64,000 nt of DNA from Tidjanibacter sp. (GTDB lineage Bacteria > Bacteroidota > Bacteroidia > Bacteroidales > Rikenellaceae). The stretch spans positions 1-64,000 of the forward strand of contig JAFQNC010000018.1 of NCBI GenBank assembly GCA_017396085.1. The letters run 5' to 3'. Made by a program: the position numbers and the translations under genes. The notes beneath the pieces were generated by a model. The model was not told the origin of the DNA. It did no database searches and worked only from the letters and a program-made list of their open reading frames with translations. Position 1 is the stretch's first letter, and each line of letters begins with the position of its first letter. Below, piece after piece: positions 34,921-42,624 of this stretch.

Positions 34921-35453
34921 AATATCTCCTCCAATCGTTTCTTCATTTTCTTCTTAATAGCCTTTTCACCATAGTCCCGATTCAAATAGTAAGCAGTCAA
35001 CAGGTAATAAGTGTTCCCATTTCGGCGTTGCGGTTCAAGAACTATTACATATTTGCGGGTTTTATTGTAGATGTATGTACGAACAATGTCCTGATGATGC
35101 GCTACATCTCGCTCTACAACACTAAACACCTCTATAACACTATCTGATATTGCTCTTTCTATGTGGGGTTTAATCCAATGGAGTCGCTCGGCTCTATGAG
35201 CATCATAGACTCTGACAGAACGATTAGATTCCTCATCCATCACACTTTCTGTGATTAGATGACGAAATTCTCTATTCATATCCTCCTCTCCATCGGTTTT
35301 GATGGGATATATTTTTCTACCCTCATAAGAAAATCCATCATTGTTGGCTATATCTCTGTCAAAAATTCTACGCAGAGATTCCAACCTTTCGCTATTTGAA
35401 AGATGAGCCAACTCTAATAAGTCGGGGTAGCGTTTTAACAAATTAAATGGCAT
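34917..35453 (-). CDS. BECR-nuclease-like protein beside DUF3800
   Basis: 178 residues. The C-terminal half has the pattern of BECR-fold (Barnase/EndoU/ColicinE5/RelE-like) ribonuclease domains: RLHWIKPHIERAI, IRTYIY-type and RKYVIVLEPQ strands, then YYLLTAYYLNRDYG and a basic tail. The similarity is judged by eye and is not certain. It is preceded after 2 bases by the DUF3800 gene, so they form a tight pair between hsdM and hsdS. A toxin, an RNA-targeting effector, or an unrelated structural protein are all possible. Confidence 0.6.
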   Translation of the reverse strand: MPFNLLKRYPDLLELAHLSNSERLESLRRIFDRDIANNDGFSYEGRKIYPIKTDGEEDMNREFRHLITESVMDEESNRSVRVYDAHRAERLHWIKPHIERAISDSVIEVFSVVERDVAHHQDIVRTYIYNKTRKYVIVLEPQRRNGNTYYLLTAYYLNRDYGEKAIKKKMKKRLEEIL

Positions 35454-35455
35454 AT

Positions 35456-36145
35456 CTACCTATTGAGTGAAATGAAAAACAGATTAAACTTTTTGGCAAA
35501 TAATGGTGAAGTACACCTTAGAGAGATATTTGTATGCTCCTTAATTTGTTCTACTATTTTGTTCTTGGCAACAACTTTTCCCTCAATATCCCCTGCCTCT
35601 TTTCTTAAATTATAATTTATCGCTCCCATAAGAACATCGCATATTTGCATAAACGAACTTTCGTGTGAACGAATAAATTGAAAGTTCTCAATAGCAGCAT
35701 TCCATTTCAATATATCTTGAAGTTTGTGTAGTTTCTTTTGGCTGCAAGTGTCTTTTATATCAAAATACACATTATACTTGTTCTCCAAATTGATGTCGTG
35801 ATGTAGGAGTTGAAAGTACATTCTGAAATAAAAGTCATTAAATGTGTAATCTTCTCTTGTGTTGTCAATCTGCGATTTTTTCACAATAACAGCCCTAAAA
35901 TTCATATCTGTCATAAAGAAATAATCAACAATCTCCTTATACATAGGATATGTTTTCTCGTGGACATTAGTCCATTTGAGTTCTCCTTCAAAGTTATGCT
36001 TTGCTTTAATGGCTTTAATTTGTTCCTTTGCCATTTTAATCTGATTAGATGCAATGCTAACATAACCATATATCATATATGGATGCCCATCGTTTTCAAG
36101 ATGGGTACTCTCATCACAATAAAAATTAAATGTCTTATCAACCAT
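35456..36145 (-). CDS. DUF3800 protein
   Basis: 229 residues with DUF3800 marks: FNFYCDESTH at the N-terminus (the first acidic pair), YNVYFDIKDTCS in the middle and QICDVLMGAINYNLR near the C-terminus. The fold is RNase H-like, and the acidic residues suggest a metal-dependent nuclease, although the family's activity is not well established. DUF3800 genes are frequent passengers of mobile and defence loci, including type I RM. It starts 11 bases after hsdM and ends 2 bases before the BECR-like gene. Confidence 0.88.
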   Translation of the reverse strand: MVDKTFNFYCDESTHLENDGHPYMIYGYVSIASNQIKMAKEQIKAIKAKHNFEGELKWTNVHEKTYPMYKEIVDYFFMTDMNFRAVIVKKSQIDNTREDYTFNDFYFRMYFQLLHHDINLENKYNVYFDIKDTCSQKKLHKLQDILKWNAAIENFQFIRSHESSFMQICDVLMGAINYNLRKEAGDIEGKVVAKNKIVEQIKEHTNISLRCTSPLFAKKFNLFFISLNR

Positions 36146-36156
36146 AATATATTATC

Positions 36157-37593
36157 TTAAAATAAATTCATTATCTCATCCAACAGTCGCATACTATCCT
36201 CATTGAGTGCCTTAATCTCCTCGGCAATGTCCTGAGGGGTGCGCTCATCAACAACCTCAACCTTATTGGGGTTCTTAACCGACAAGTCGTAGTTCTCATC
36301 AAGCGAGGCAACATCCACACTCCAAGAGTTTGCGCTCTCTGCCTTTGTCCTCTGCAACTCCACAAACTCCTGCAAATCATCCTCATTGAGGGGATTAGTC
36401 TTACCCAATGTGCGGGAAGGTGTGAGTTGATAGAACCACACTTTTCGTGTTGGTTCGCCCTTCTTGAAGAAGAGCACCACAGTCTTTACACCCGCCTGAA
36501 AAACCTTTGCAGGTAAGTCGAGAACAGTATGCAGGTTGCACTCCTCCAATAGTTTCTTACGCAAAGCAATAGAAGCATTGTCGGTATTGCTCAAAAAGGT
36601 GTTCTTGATAACGATACCTGCCGAGCCTCCTGCACGAAGATACTTAATGAAGTGCTGCAAGAATAGGTATGCAGTTTCGCCCGTCCTGATGGGGAAGTTC
36701 TCCTGCACTTCGGGGCGTTCCTTTGCACCGAAGGGAGGATTTGCCAATATGTAGTCAAACCTATCTTTCTCCTGCACATCGGCAAGGTTCTCAGTAAGGG
36801 TGTTGGTGCGGATGATATTAGGGCTCTCAATACCGTGCAGAATCATATTCATAATCGCAATGATGTAGGCAAGTCCCTTCAACTCCTTGCCATAGAATGT
36901 GGATGTTTGCAGGGTGCTCTCATCGGCAGTCCTCTTAACCTTCTCGTGCATATAGGTATAAGCCTCGCAAAGGAAGCCCGCAGAACCACAAGCACCATCG
37001 TAAACCGTCTTGCCAATCTCAGGATTGACAATCTCCACGATTTTGCGGATAAGTGGGCGGGGAGTATAGTATTGTCCACCATTACGCCCTGCATTACCCA
37101 TCTTATTCAGTGAACTCTCGTAGAGGAAAGTGAGTTCGTGGCGTTGCTCAGAGGTTTGAAACTTCAAGGTATCAACCTGCTCCAATACATCCCTGAGATT
37201 GTAGCCCGATGCAATCTTGTTGCTGATAGCGTTGAATATGACACCTATTTTCGATTCAACACCACTTCCTCCGCTAAACTTTCTGAGGTATGGGAAAAGT
37301 TTGAGATTGACAAACTCAATCAAATCATCACCCACAAGAGCATTGTGAGTGTCATACTCACCCGTTGCGGTACGAGGCATAGCCCAATCGTTCCAACGAT
37401 AGCCCTCTGCAATTATGGGGGTATAACTCTTGTCTTTGAGCAAAGCCTCCATCTGGCGGGTTTTCTCCAAATCGTCAAGATACTTCAAGAAAAGCACCCA
37501 CGACTTCTGCTCAATGTAGTCCAACTCACTACTGCACCCCTCTTCCGTAAAAAGGATGTCATCTATATTCTTGAATGTCTGCTCGTATGCCAT
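36157..37593 (-). CDS. hsdM: Type I DNA methyltransferase subunit HsdM
   Basis: A 478-residue N6-adenine methyltransferase. The order is an N-terminal helical domain (FKNIDDILFTEEGCSSELDYIEQKSWVLFLKYLDDLE, in outline), GGQYYTPRPLIRKIVEIV near 174 with the conserved Y-T-P, SAM motif I DGACGSAGFLCEAY, catalytic motif IV NPPFGAKE near 284, and a C-terminal part that should contact HsdS. All key residues are present, so modification should work even if HsdR is off. It is the first large gene of the leftward locus. Confidence 0.95.
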   Translation of the reverse strand: MAYEQTFKNIDDILFTEEGCSSELDYIEQKSWVLFLKYLDDLEKTRQMEALLKDKSYTPIIAEGYRWNDWAMPRTATGEYDTHNALVGDDLIEFVNLKLFPYLRKFSGGSGVESKIGVIFNAISNKIASGYNLRDVLEQVDTLKFQTSEQRHELTFLYESSLNKMGNAGRNGGQYYTPRPLIRKIVEIVNPEIGKTVYDGACGSAGFLCEAYTYMHEKVKRTADESTLQTSTFYGKELKGLAYIIAIMNMILHGIESPNIIRTNTLTENLADVQEKDRFDYILANPPFGAKERPEVQENFPIRTGETAYLFLQHFIKYLRAGGSAGIVIKNTFLSNTDNASIALRKKLLEECNLHTVLDLPAKVFQAGVKTVVLFFKKGEPTRKVWFYQLTPSRTLGKTNPLNEDDLQEFVELQRTKAESANSWSVDVASLDENYDLSVKNPNKVEVVDERTPQDIAEEIKALNEDSMRLLDEIMNLF

Positions 37594-37602
37594 AAGTATA
37601 GG

Positions 37603-37833
37603 TTATTTGCTATGTGGTGATGTGATGATGGTGCCCTTGCGGATGATGCACTTCTTGCCGATGTAGGGGTGTTCCTCATCAATGCCGTAGTTCTTCAAAT
37701 AGTTGTATGCAACGCCAATATCCTCCTTATCCCACGAATCGCACAGGGCTTTGAGGTTGCCGTAATAGTAGTGCTTGCCCTCCAATTCGAGGTGGACAAT
37801 CGTTCTTTTCTGCTTTGTAGTTTCCATTTCCAT
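37603..37833 (-). CDS. Small conserved-looking protein before hsdM
   Basis: 76 residues from ATG 37833 (an upstream in-frame GTG at 37845 abuts the promoter and is less likely). It contains TIVHLELEGKHYYYGNLKALCDSW and ends with GKKCIIRKGTIITSP, a basic beta-rich pattern. The family is unrecognised. It lies 9 bases before hsdM on the same strand, so it leads the RM operon. It could be a small regulator; nothing in the sequence proves it. Confidence 0.6.
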   Translation of the reverse strand: MEMETTKQKRTIVHLELEGKHYYYGNLKALCDSWDKEDIGVAYNYLKNYGIDEEHPYIGKKCIIRKGTIITSPHSK

Positions 37834-37846
37834 AGAGTTATTCACG

Positions 37847-37880
37847 CAAATATACGAAAAAATCCTCTCAAATGCTCAAA
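37847..37880 (-). promoter_or_regulatory. Promoter of the RM operon
   Basis: On the minus strand TATATTTG (37847-37854) with TTTG at 37877-37880, spacing 22. The transcription start would fall about 7 bases before ATG 37833, giving a nearly leaderless mRNA. Confidence 0.45.
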
Positions 37881-37925
37881 AAAGTGCTAATTTTCAAAAA
37901 AAGCATTATTTTCTTGCCCCAAAAG

Positions 37926-37956
37926 TTGCGCATATTAAATATAAGCAGTATATTTG
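37926..37956 (+). promoter_or_regulatory. Promoter of the rightward small genes
   Basis: TTG at 37926-37928, 20 bases, TATATTTG at 37949-37956, then AAAGGAG before ATG 37980. It is divergent from the RM operon promoter. Confidence 0.55.
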
Positions 37957-37979
37957 TATCAACAAAAGGAGTTAAGGAT

Positions 37980-38144
37980 ATGGCAAACAAAAGGAAATAT
38001 CAAGTTAGTCGCTCGGCTTGCGGATGGGGGATTTGGGAAGTTGCAACAGGCAAGAAGATTCAGGGCTTCGGCAGGGACAGAATTGCAGCATTGGAGAAGT
38101 GGTACGAACTCGAAGGTTGGAAAAAGCCCGCATATTGGTATTAG
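37980..38144 (+). CDS. Small tryptophan-rich hypothetical protein
   Basis: 54 residues, basic, ending EKWYELEGWKKPAYWY, with VSRSACGWGIWEVATGKKIQGFG in the middle, which reads like a small beta-sheet domain. The start ATG 37980 has a good AAAGGAG ribosome site 12 bases upstream and a promoter before that. The function is unknown. It leads a rightward set of three small genes divergent from the RM operon. Confidence 0.6.
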   Translation: MANKRKYQVSRSACGWGIWEVATGKKIQGFGRDRIAALEKWYELEGWKKPAYWY

Positions 38145-38180
38145 AAAAAAGTATAAGGTGTAATAAAAAATCTTACAACT

Positions 38181-38525
38181 ATGGGAACAACGGCAATTAT
38201 CGCAATGAACAACCTTGATGCTCACCGAGCAATGGTTATCGCTCACAGAACTAATGATGCTTTCGCAACAGGTATGCTTACTGCATCAATCAAAGCATTG
38301 AAAGCAGAACTTGCAAAGCGTATCGTTAAGATTACCTTTTTGAAGAAGGATGGCACCATCACCACACGCCACGCAACAACTACTCCAAGTTATGCAGGAC
38401 AGTTTGTAAATGGCAATGGTTATTGCTCGGATGCCCGCAATGTAGTCGCATTTATAGATTTAGACACCGATAGTTCAAACAAGTGGCGTTCATTCCGCTA
38501 CGAGAAACTTATCTCTTGGGAGTAA
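38181..38525 (+). CDS. WYL_2/DUF2693-like small protein
   Basis: 114 residues. The C-terminal part (ITFLKKDGTITTRHATTTP ... VVAFIDLDTDSSNKWRSFRYEKL) looks like the DUF2693/WYL_2 family: an SH3-like barrel with K-x-D-G-x and a late W-R-S-F motif. These proteins are frequent on Bacteroidetes plasmids and elements, and their role is unknown. It is preceded by the 54-residue gene (gap 36 bases) and followed after 11 bases by the 38537 gene. Confidence 0.65.
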   Translation: MGTTAIIAMNNLDAHRAMVIAHRTNDAFATGMLTASIKALKAELAKRIVKITFLKKDGTITTRHATTTPSYAGQFVNGNGYCSDARNVVAFIDLDTDSSNKWRSFRYEKLISWE

Positions 38526-38536
38526 TCAAGGTGGCT

Positions 38537-38842
38537 ATGGCAGAGTACATTTTGCAGATACTTCGCAGTCAGTTGATGATAGTGTTTTCGTGGGGCTTTC
38601 ACTGCCCCACTGCACTGCCCGAAGATAGAGGGCTTTCGTTCCTCGTGGATGGCTTCAAGTACAAAGGTAGAGTTGAGGTGGTTTACAACGATGGGCTTGA
38701 CTTGTTTGAGGTGTGTTTGGAAGATGGCAGAACCGAGGATATGGTTTATGCAGACTGCCTTGTCAATGTAATTGATGGAATGGTGGAAAGAGTGGATAAC
38801 TACAAAGAGGCTGTGAGGGACTTTTACTTTGTAGAAAAGTAA
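38537..38842 (+). CDS. Hypothetical protein
   Basis: 101 residues from ATG 38537 (the in-frame upstream extension overlaps the previous gene and is not used). It has a hydrophobic N-terminal third (ILQILRSQLMIVFSWGF) and an acidic C-terminal half (GRVEVVYNDGLDLFEVCLEDGRTEDMVY, outline only) that resembles a small beta-barrel. I do not recognise the family. It is probably co-transcribed with the preceding gene. Confidence 0.6.
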   Translation: MAEYILQILRSQLMIVFSWGFHCPTALPEDRGLSFLVDGFKYKGRVEVVYNDGLDLFEVCLEDGRTEDMVYADCLVNVIDGMVERVDNYKEAVRDFYFVEK

Positions 38843-38918
38843 AAAGTGATTGATTATCAATGGGGTTAATAAAAAGTAGTTTTACTTTTATCAACACACA
38901 TATATAAATAAAAGAAAA

Positions 38919-39509
38919 ATGGCACTGAAAGGACAGACAACTACTGCCGATGCGTTGCAGTGGGAGGAGATGGTGAGTTTGGTACATAGGCTGTACAGGG
39001 ATGGTGATTATCGTATGAGCCTATTGGTGGCTACGCAGTCGATGTGGGGATTACGCATCGGTGATGAGTTAAGGTTGCGTTGGCAGGATATTGTCGGCAA
39101 GGAAGAACTTGTGCTCCACGAGCAGAAAACGGGCAAGCGTAGGACAATCAAGATAAACAAGGCTCTCGGCAAACACATAGAGGATTGCTACCAAGCCCTG
39201 AACTCTCCCGAACTGAGTGAGTGCATCTTCATTAGTAATCGCTTGGGTAAGGTTTGGAGTAGAGAGTGGGTGAATATGCGCCTCAAAGAGTATCGAAAGA
39301 GATACCACCTCTCTATCAAGCATTACTCCTCGCACAGCCACCGCAAGACTTTTGGTAGACACATTGTCGAACTTGCGGGTGCTGATGCAGAGAAGGCACT
39401 GATTAAGTTGTCGGAGATATTTTCACACTCCTCAACTGAGATTACACGAAGGTATCTCGGTTTGAAGGCAGAGGAGATTGCGGGTGTGTATGATATGCTG
39501 GATTTTTAG
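38919..39509 (+). CDS. Tyrosine recombinase with catalytic domain only
   Basis: 196 residues covering just the catalytic domain: Arg46 in MWGLRIGDELRL, His139 and Arg142 in HSHRKTFGRH, His170 in IFSHSSTEIT and the nucleophile Tyr179 in RRYLG. The N-terminal arm- and core-binding domains of the main integrase are missing. This resembles FimB/FimE-type or resolvase-like invertases of similar size. It may resolve dimers or invert DNA, perhaps in hsdS or in another promoter. It is a second recombinase in the element, about 75 bases after the previous gene. Confidence 0.85.
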   Translation: MALKGQTTTADALQWEEMVSLVHRLYRDGDYRMSLLVATQSMWGLRIGDELRLRWQDIVGKEELVLHEQKTGKRRTIKINKALGKHIEDCYQALNSPELSECIFISNRLGKVWSREWVNMRLKEYRKRYHLSIKHYSSHSHRKTFGRHIVELAGADAEKALIKLSEIFSHSSTEITRRYLGLKAEEIAGVYDMLDF

Positions 39510-39576
39510 GATAATCCCAATAATCTTTGCAGAATAGGCAAATAATGAGTAAGTTTGCTGAAAATGCAAAAGATAT

Positions 39577-40164
39577 ATGGGTATGGAAATAATAGATGTG
39601 ATAGTATTGGCAACACCATTAGAACTTGGAACATTGGTTGATAGGATAAACAGGAAGGTGTTTTCCGAAAGCAACTATAACGACATCGCTGTAAGGGCTA
39701 CCTATGCTCCACTGATTGAAGCAATTGATAGGGCTATTGCAGAAAACACTCAATACTTGTCTTTTGGACACGAAAATATGGAAAGTCGCGAGTCGGGAGG
39801 TAGTTATGTGTACAATGTCCGTCAGGCAATAGCCAATCTCAAAGTAGCCAAAGAAGTTTTTTCCAACCCACCCCTCCCTTCACAAGAGCAAGTTGATGTG
39901 GCGGAGCAGGAAAAGGTAGAAATATCTACATCCAATTTAACCGAATTAGAAGAGGTAATTAGAGGCGTAAAGGGGCTTGCAAAGTATCTGCACATTGGTA
40001 GCACTTTGGCACAGGCTGTAATCAATAGTAAGTTATTACAGGAAAATGGTGCACAGTATAGTGCAGGAGGTAAGTGGTTTTTCAATCGTGAGAAATTGGA
40101 TAGGCTGTTAGCAAAAAAGCCCGAATTACTCAAAGACGTCCACATACAGAGGCGTAAAAAATAG
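39577..40164 (+). CDS. Excisionase-like protein (DUF3853-like C-terminus)
   Basis: 195 residues. The last 70 residues (GVKGLAKYLHIGSTLAQAVINSK ... GAQYSAGGKWFFNREKLDRLLAKK) form the winged-helix pattern of DUF3853/MerR-like DNA-binding proteins: a helix-turn-helix with G-S-T-x-A-Q, then a beta wing and the F-N-R-E-K-L-D-x-L end. The N-terminal half is unrecognised. Next to attR in an integrase-bearing element, it is probably the excisionase/directionality factor. ATG 39577 and 39583 are both possible starts. Confidence 0.65.
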   Translation: MGMEIIDVIVLATPLELGTLVDRINRKVFSESNYNDIAVRATYAPLIEAIDRAIAENTQYLSFGHENMESRESGGSYVYNVRQAIANLKVAKEVFSNPPLPSQEQVDVAEQEKVEISTSNLTELEEVIRGVKGLAKYLHIGSTLAQAVINSKLLQENGAQYSAGGKWFFNREKLDRLLAKKPELLKDVHIQRRKK

Positions 40165-40211
40165 CCATATCTCCATCTTTTATGGCTTAACTTTCGGCTT
40201 ATTAAGAATAC

Positions 40212-40258
40212 AAAAGAGGCTCTAACTTGTTGATTTACAACTTGTTAAAGCCTCTTTT
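40212..40258 (+). terminator. Terminator at the right end of the element
   Basis: AAAAGAGGC pairs with GCCTCTTTT around a 29-base loop, followed at once by attR. It would stop read-through into the antisense of tRNA-Ser. Confidence 0.65.
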
Positions 40259-40260
40259 CA

Positions 40261-40277
40261 GCGGAGAGACAGGGATT
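40261..40277. repeat. attR: 3' end of tRNA-Ser
   Basis: GCGGAGAGACAGGGATT, identical to attL (26378-26394). It overlaps the tRNA-Ser 3' end, so the tRNA stays intact. Confidence 0.9.
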
Positions 40278-40346
40278 CGAACCCTGGATACCCGAAGGTA
40301 TAACGGTTTTCGAGACCGCCCCGATCGACCACTCCGGCATCTCTCC
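40262..40346 (-). tRNA. tRNA-Ser (anticodon CGA)
   Basis: The reverse complement folds as a class II tRNA: acceptor GGAGAGA/TCTCTCC, anticodon stem GCGGT/ACCGT with loop CTCGAAA (CGA, reading TCG), a long variable arm (TACCTTCGGGTA) and T-arm CAGGG TTCGAAT CCCTG, discriminator G. The element is integrated at its 3' end. Confidence 0.96.
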
Positions 40347-40394
40347 ATCGGTCAAGGTTGAAACAAACTCCCGTTTATTCCTCCTTTCGGCCTG

Positions 40395-40424
40395 CAAAGA
40401 TACACATAAAATTCAAAATGCAAA
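40395..40424 (-). promoter_or_regulatory. Promoter of tRNA-Ser within an A/T repeat cassette
   Basis: TATCTTTG (40395-40402) and TTTG (40421-40424) on the minus strand, spacer 18. The -33 lies in two tandem AATTCAAAATGCAAA units. The same cassette occurs at 42445. Confidence 0.6.
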
Positions 40425-40530
40425 ATTCAAAATGCAAAATTGACTTTTAATTTTGTGTGGCTGAGAGTTGCAGGCTCTCTTTATGGCAAAAGTCGGGGCA
40501 AATCTACCGGCATACATTTTCGCTGTCCAG

Positions 40531-40615
40531 CGGGGTGAGTGTGTGGCTCCATTGTTTCCTCGGGGTGGGTATGTACTCCCCACACCCTTATTACATCGGG
40601 GTGAGTATGTGGCCC
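40531..40615. repeat. Three imperfect repeats CGGGGTGaGTaTGTggCCC
   Basis: Copies start at 40531, 40561 and 40597 (spacing 30 and 36). The gap 40347-40667 otherwise has no gene. Confidence 0.6.
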
Positions 40616-40667
40616 ACACCATCGTTCCCTCGGGAGTAAATCTTGGGTAAACCGATGGGTGCACCAG

Positions 40668-41084
40668 TCATTCCATCTCCTCGGGAGCGAAAAAGAGTGA
40701 ACTCTCCACCGCTGCATTACCGGCCGAGTCGGCTGCGTGCAGCGCATTGCGGGTGGTTGAGGTACCAAAGCGTCTGCGTAGTGTGCCCCTCTCCGCCTGT
40801 CGTGGGTTGGTTGCGCCGACAAGCCTGCGCAGGGCCGCAACTCCATTCTCTCCCTCCAGCACCATTGCCACAATCGGTCCCGAGGTCATCAGTTCCACCA
40901 GTTCGCTCCAAAAAGGTTTCCCTCGGTGGACCTCATAGAAACGCTCCGCCGTGGCCCTATCGAGCCGCACCAAGCGCATCTGCACAATATCAAAGCCCGC
41001 CCCCAGCAGGGCGTCAATAATCTTACCCTCCTGACGTGCAAGCATCGCATCGGGTTTGATGATACAAAAAGTTCGTTCTCTCAT
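40668..41084 (-). CDS. ndk: Nucleoside diphosphate kinase
   Basis: A 138-residue NDP kinase that balances nucleoside triphosphates with ATP as donor. Family marks are RTFCIIKPDAM at the N-terminus, DIVQMRLVRL, RPFxxxLV-type GKPFWSELVELMTSGPIVAMVLEG, and RNALHAADSAGNAAVES, where His is the phosphorylated residue. The usual H-G-S-D-S is H-A-A-D-S here. The start is set at MRERTF (ATG 41084), not the longer frame. It lies 108 bases downstream of rimM on the same strand. Confidence 0.95.
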   Translation of the reverse strand: MRERTFCIIKPDAMLARQEGKIIDALLGAGFDIVQMRLVRLDRATAERFYEVHRGKPFWSELVELMTSGPIVAMVLEGENGVAALRRLVGATNPRQAERGTLRRRFGTSTTRNALHAADSAGNAAVESSLFFAPEEME

Positions 41085-41192
41085 AGTGCCCCATCCCAAT
41101 GCAACAATCGTACAACTTCTAAAAAATAAAAGGAGTGTGCCCCCAATGTAGGTCACACCCCTCGCCAAAGTATTCTTCGTACTTGTATTTTT

Positions 41193-41717
41193 CTAATTCA
41201 GGTCGAGCAGCCCCTCGGGCAGGTCGAAGTGGACCGTGCGCTCGGTGGGGGAGTACTCCACGATGAAATCATCCACAGCGGGCACAATCACCTCCCTCGA
41301 CTCAATGTTGATGTAGAAGAGCGGGTTCCACTCATCATCCTCAAAATCGACAATCTCGCCCCTCAGTTCGCTACCCTCAAAGGTGGCCACAAAGCCCACG
41401 AAGTCCTCCAAATAGAGTTCATCCTCCTCCTCAAAGGTGCGCTCCTCTTCGGGCTCCTCAAAGCCCAGCAGCAGCTCCTTGCCGATGAGTTCGGCGGCTC
41501 GGTAGGAGGTGTCGAGGTCGGCAAACCTCACCACGGCACCGCTCTTGCCCCTGCGCTCGAAATGGTCAAAAAAGAGAGGAACCACCAATTTGTCCACATA
41601 GACAAACAGCGGTTCCTCTGTTGAGAAGTCCGAAGGAAAAGTGTCGTAGAGGTTCAATGTGAGTTCACCGTGGGTGCCGAAACTCTTACCGACTTTGGCT
41701 ACTGCAAACTCTTTCAT
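41193..41717 (-). CDS. rimM: Ribosome maturation factor RimM
   Basis: A 174-residue 30S maturation factor that binds S19. It has an N-terminal RimM barrel (VAKVGKSFGTHGELTLNLY, with GTHGE in place of the common G-x-x-G-E) and a C-terminal PRC-like barrel (FVGFVATFEGSELRGEIVDFEDDEWNPLFYI ... VPAVDDFIVEYSPTERTVHFDLPEGLLDL, in outline). The ending P-E-G-L-L-D-L is typical. It follows rpsP by 126 bases on the same strand, the common rpsP-rimM order. Confidence 0.93.
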   Translation of the reverse strand: MKEFAVAKVGKSFGTHGELTLNLYDTFPSDFSTEEPLFVYVDKLVVPLFFDHFERRGKSGAVVRFADLDTSYRAAELIGKELLLGFEEPEEERTFEEEDELYLEDFVGFVATFEGSELRGEIVDFEDDEWNPLFYINIESREVIVPAVDDFIVEYSPTERTVHFDLPEGLLDLN

Positions 41718-41843
41718 TGTGGTCTTCTCTGTCGGCCTTGTGCCCTGTGAGCATTTGGCCTGATAAATACTCCTCTATCGTTGCAAAAACTCCCTCTCTT
41801 CCTTCAAACTGTTGTACCAAACCTTGGTGTGGGGGCTTCTTGA

Positions 41844-42374
41844 CTATGCCTCCTCCTCGGTTGCGGTCTCCTCGCTTGCCTCCTCAGCAGCAGCCTCAGC
41901 GGCGGCGGCAGCAGCGGCAGCCTTCTTCTCGGCTACTTTTGCAGCGATAGCCTCTTTGGTTTTGGCCTCCTCTGCGATAGCGGCTTTGTGAGCGGCGGCC
42001 TTGTCGGCAGCAATCTTACCGCTCTTGGCAGCGATTTTAGCGTTCTTCTCGTCCATCCACTTGTTGAACTTAGCCTCTGCGGTAGCCTCGTCAAATGCGC
42101 CTTTGGCTACACCACCAAGGAGGTGTTTTTTGTACAAAACGCCCTTGTAGGAGAGGATTGCACGGCAAGTATCAGTGGGTTGTGCGCCTTTCTGCAACCA
42201 GTCGAGTGCCCTATCGGCATTCAACTCGATTGTAGCAGGATTGGTATTAGGGTTGTAAGTACCAAGTTTTTCGATGAACTTACCATCGCGTGGCGCCCTG
42301 CTATCTGCGGCAACGATGTGGTAGAAGGCGTAGCCTTTCTTACCGTGGCGTGCCAAACGAATTTTTACAGACAT
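41844..42374 (-). CDS. rpsP: Ribosomal protein bS16 with a long C-terminal extension
   Basis: 176 residues, about twice the usual bS16. The first 85 form the normal protein ([42 protein letters not shown], in outline). A linker then leads to an alanine/lysine/glutamate tail ([21 protein letters not shown] and onward). Extended bS16 occurs in other Bacteroidetes. The tail is unlikely to be structured and is probably solvent exposed on the 30S subunit. It leads a leftward ribosome-assembly set with rimM and has a consensus promoter at 42445. Confidence 0.96.
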   Translation of the reverse strand: MSVKIRLARHGKKGYAFYHIVAADSRAPRDGKFIEKLGTYNPNTNPATIELNADRALDWLQKGAQPTDTCRAILSYKGVLYKKHLLGGVAKGAFDEATAEAKFNKWMDEKNAKIAAKSGKIAADKAAAHKAAIAEEAKTKEAIAAKVAEKKAAAAAAAAEAAAEEASEETATEEEA

Positions 42375-42444
42375 TGTGCGTAAAAGTTTAGTTGTTAATA
42401 ATTTAGTTCTCTTTTCCGAGTGGCTTTTACACCACTACGGCCCG

Positions 42445-42474
42445 CAAAGATACAAATAAAATTCAAAATGCAAA
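42445..42474 (-). promoter_or_regulatory. Promoter of rpsP, same cassette as tRNA-Ser
   Basis: TATCTTTG (42445-42452) and TTTG (42471-42474) with an 18-base spacer, embedded in the same AATTCAAAATGCAAA repeats as at 40395. Confidence 0.65.
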
Positions 42475-42624
42475 ATTCAAAATGCAAAATTATTGATTTT
42501 GAACAACTTTGCGTGTCTTCTTTTTCGCCTAATCTCCCCAAAAGAAAAAAGTAATTTTGAATTTGCGAAAATTGAAAATTGAAAATCATTTGGTTTTTAC
42601 CATTTTACCGCAAATTTTCTTCAA

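Larger units (their letters stand above)
26378..40277. mobile_element. Integrative element in tRNA-Ser carrying a type I RM locus
   Basis: A 13.9-kb element bounded by a 17-bp direct repeat of the tRNA-Ser(CGA) 3' end. A tyrosine integrase starts 175 bases inside the left end, and an excisionase-like gene ends just inside the right end. Contents: integrase, small NUMOD-like protein, polymerase-like replication gene, type I RM genes with accessory membrane and nuclease-like genes, three small proteins, a second recombinase and the excisionase-like protein. Its base composition is lower in GC than the core on both sides. No relaxase or conjugation gene is present, so it would need help to transfer. 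Confidence 0.88.

Noticed and set aside
26378..40277. The element considered as a prophage
   Set aside because: No capsid, terminase, portal, tail or lysis gene is present.
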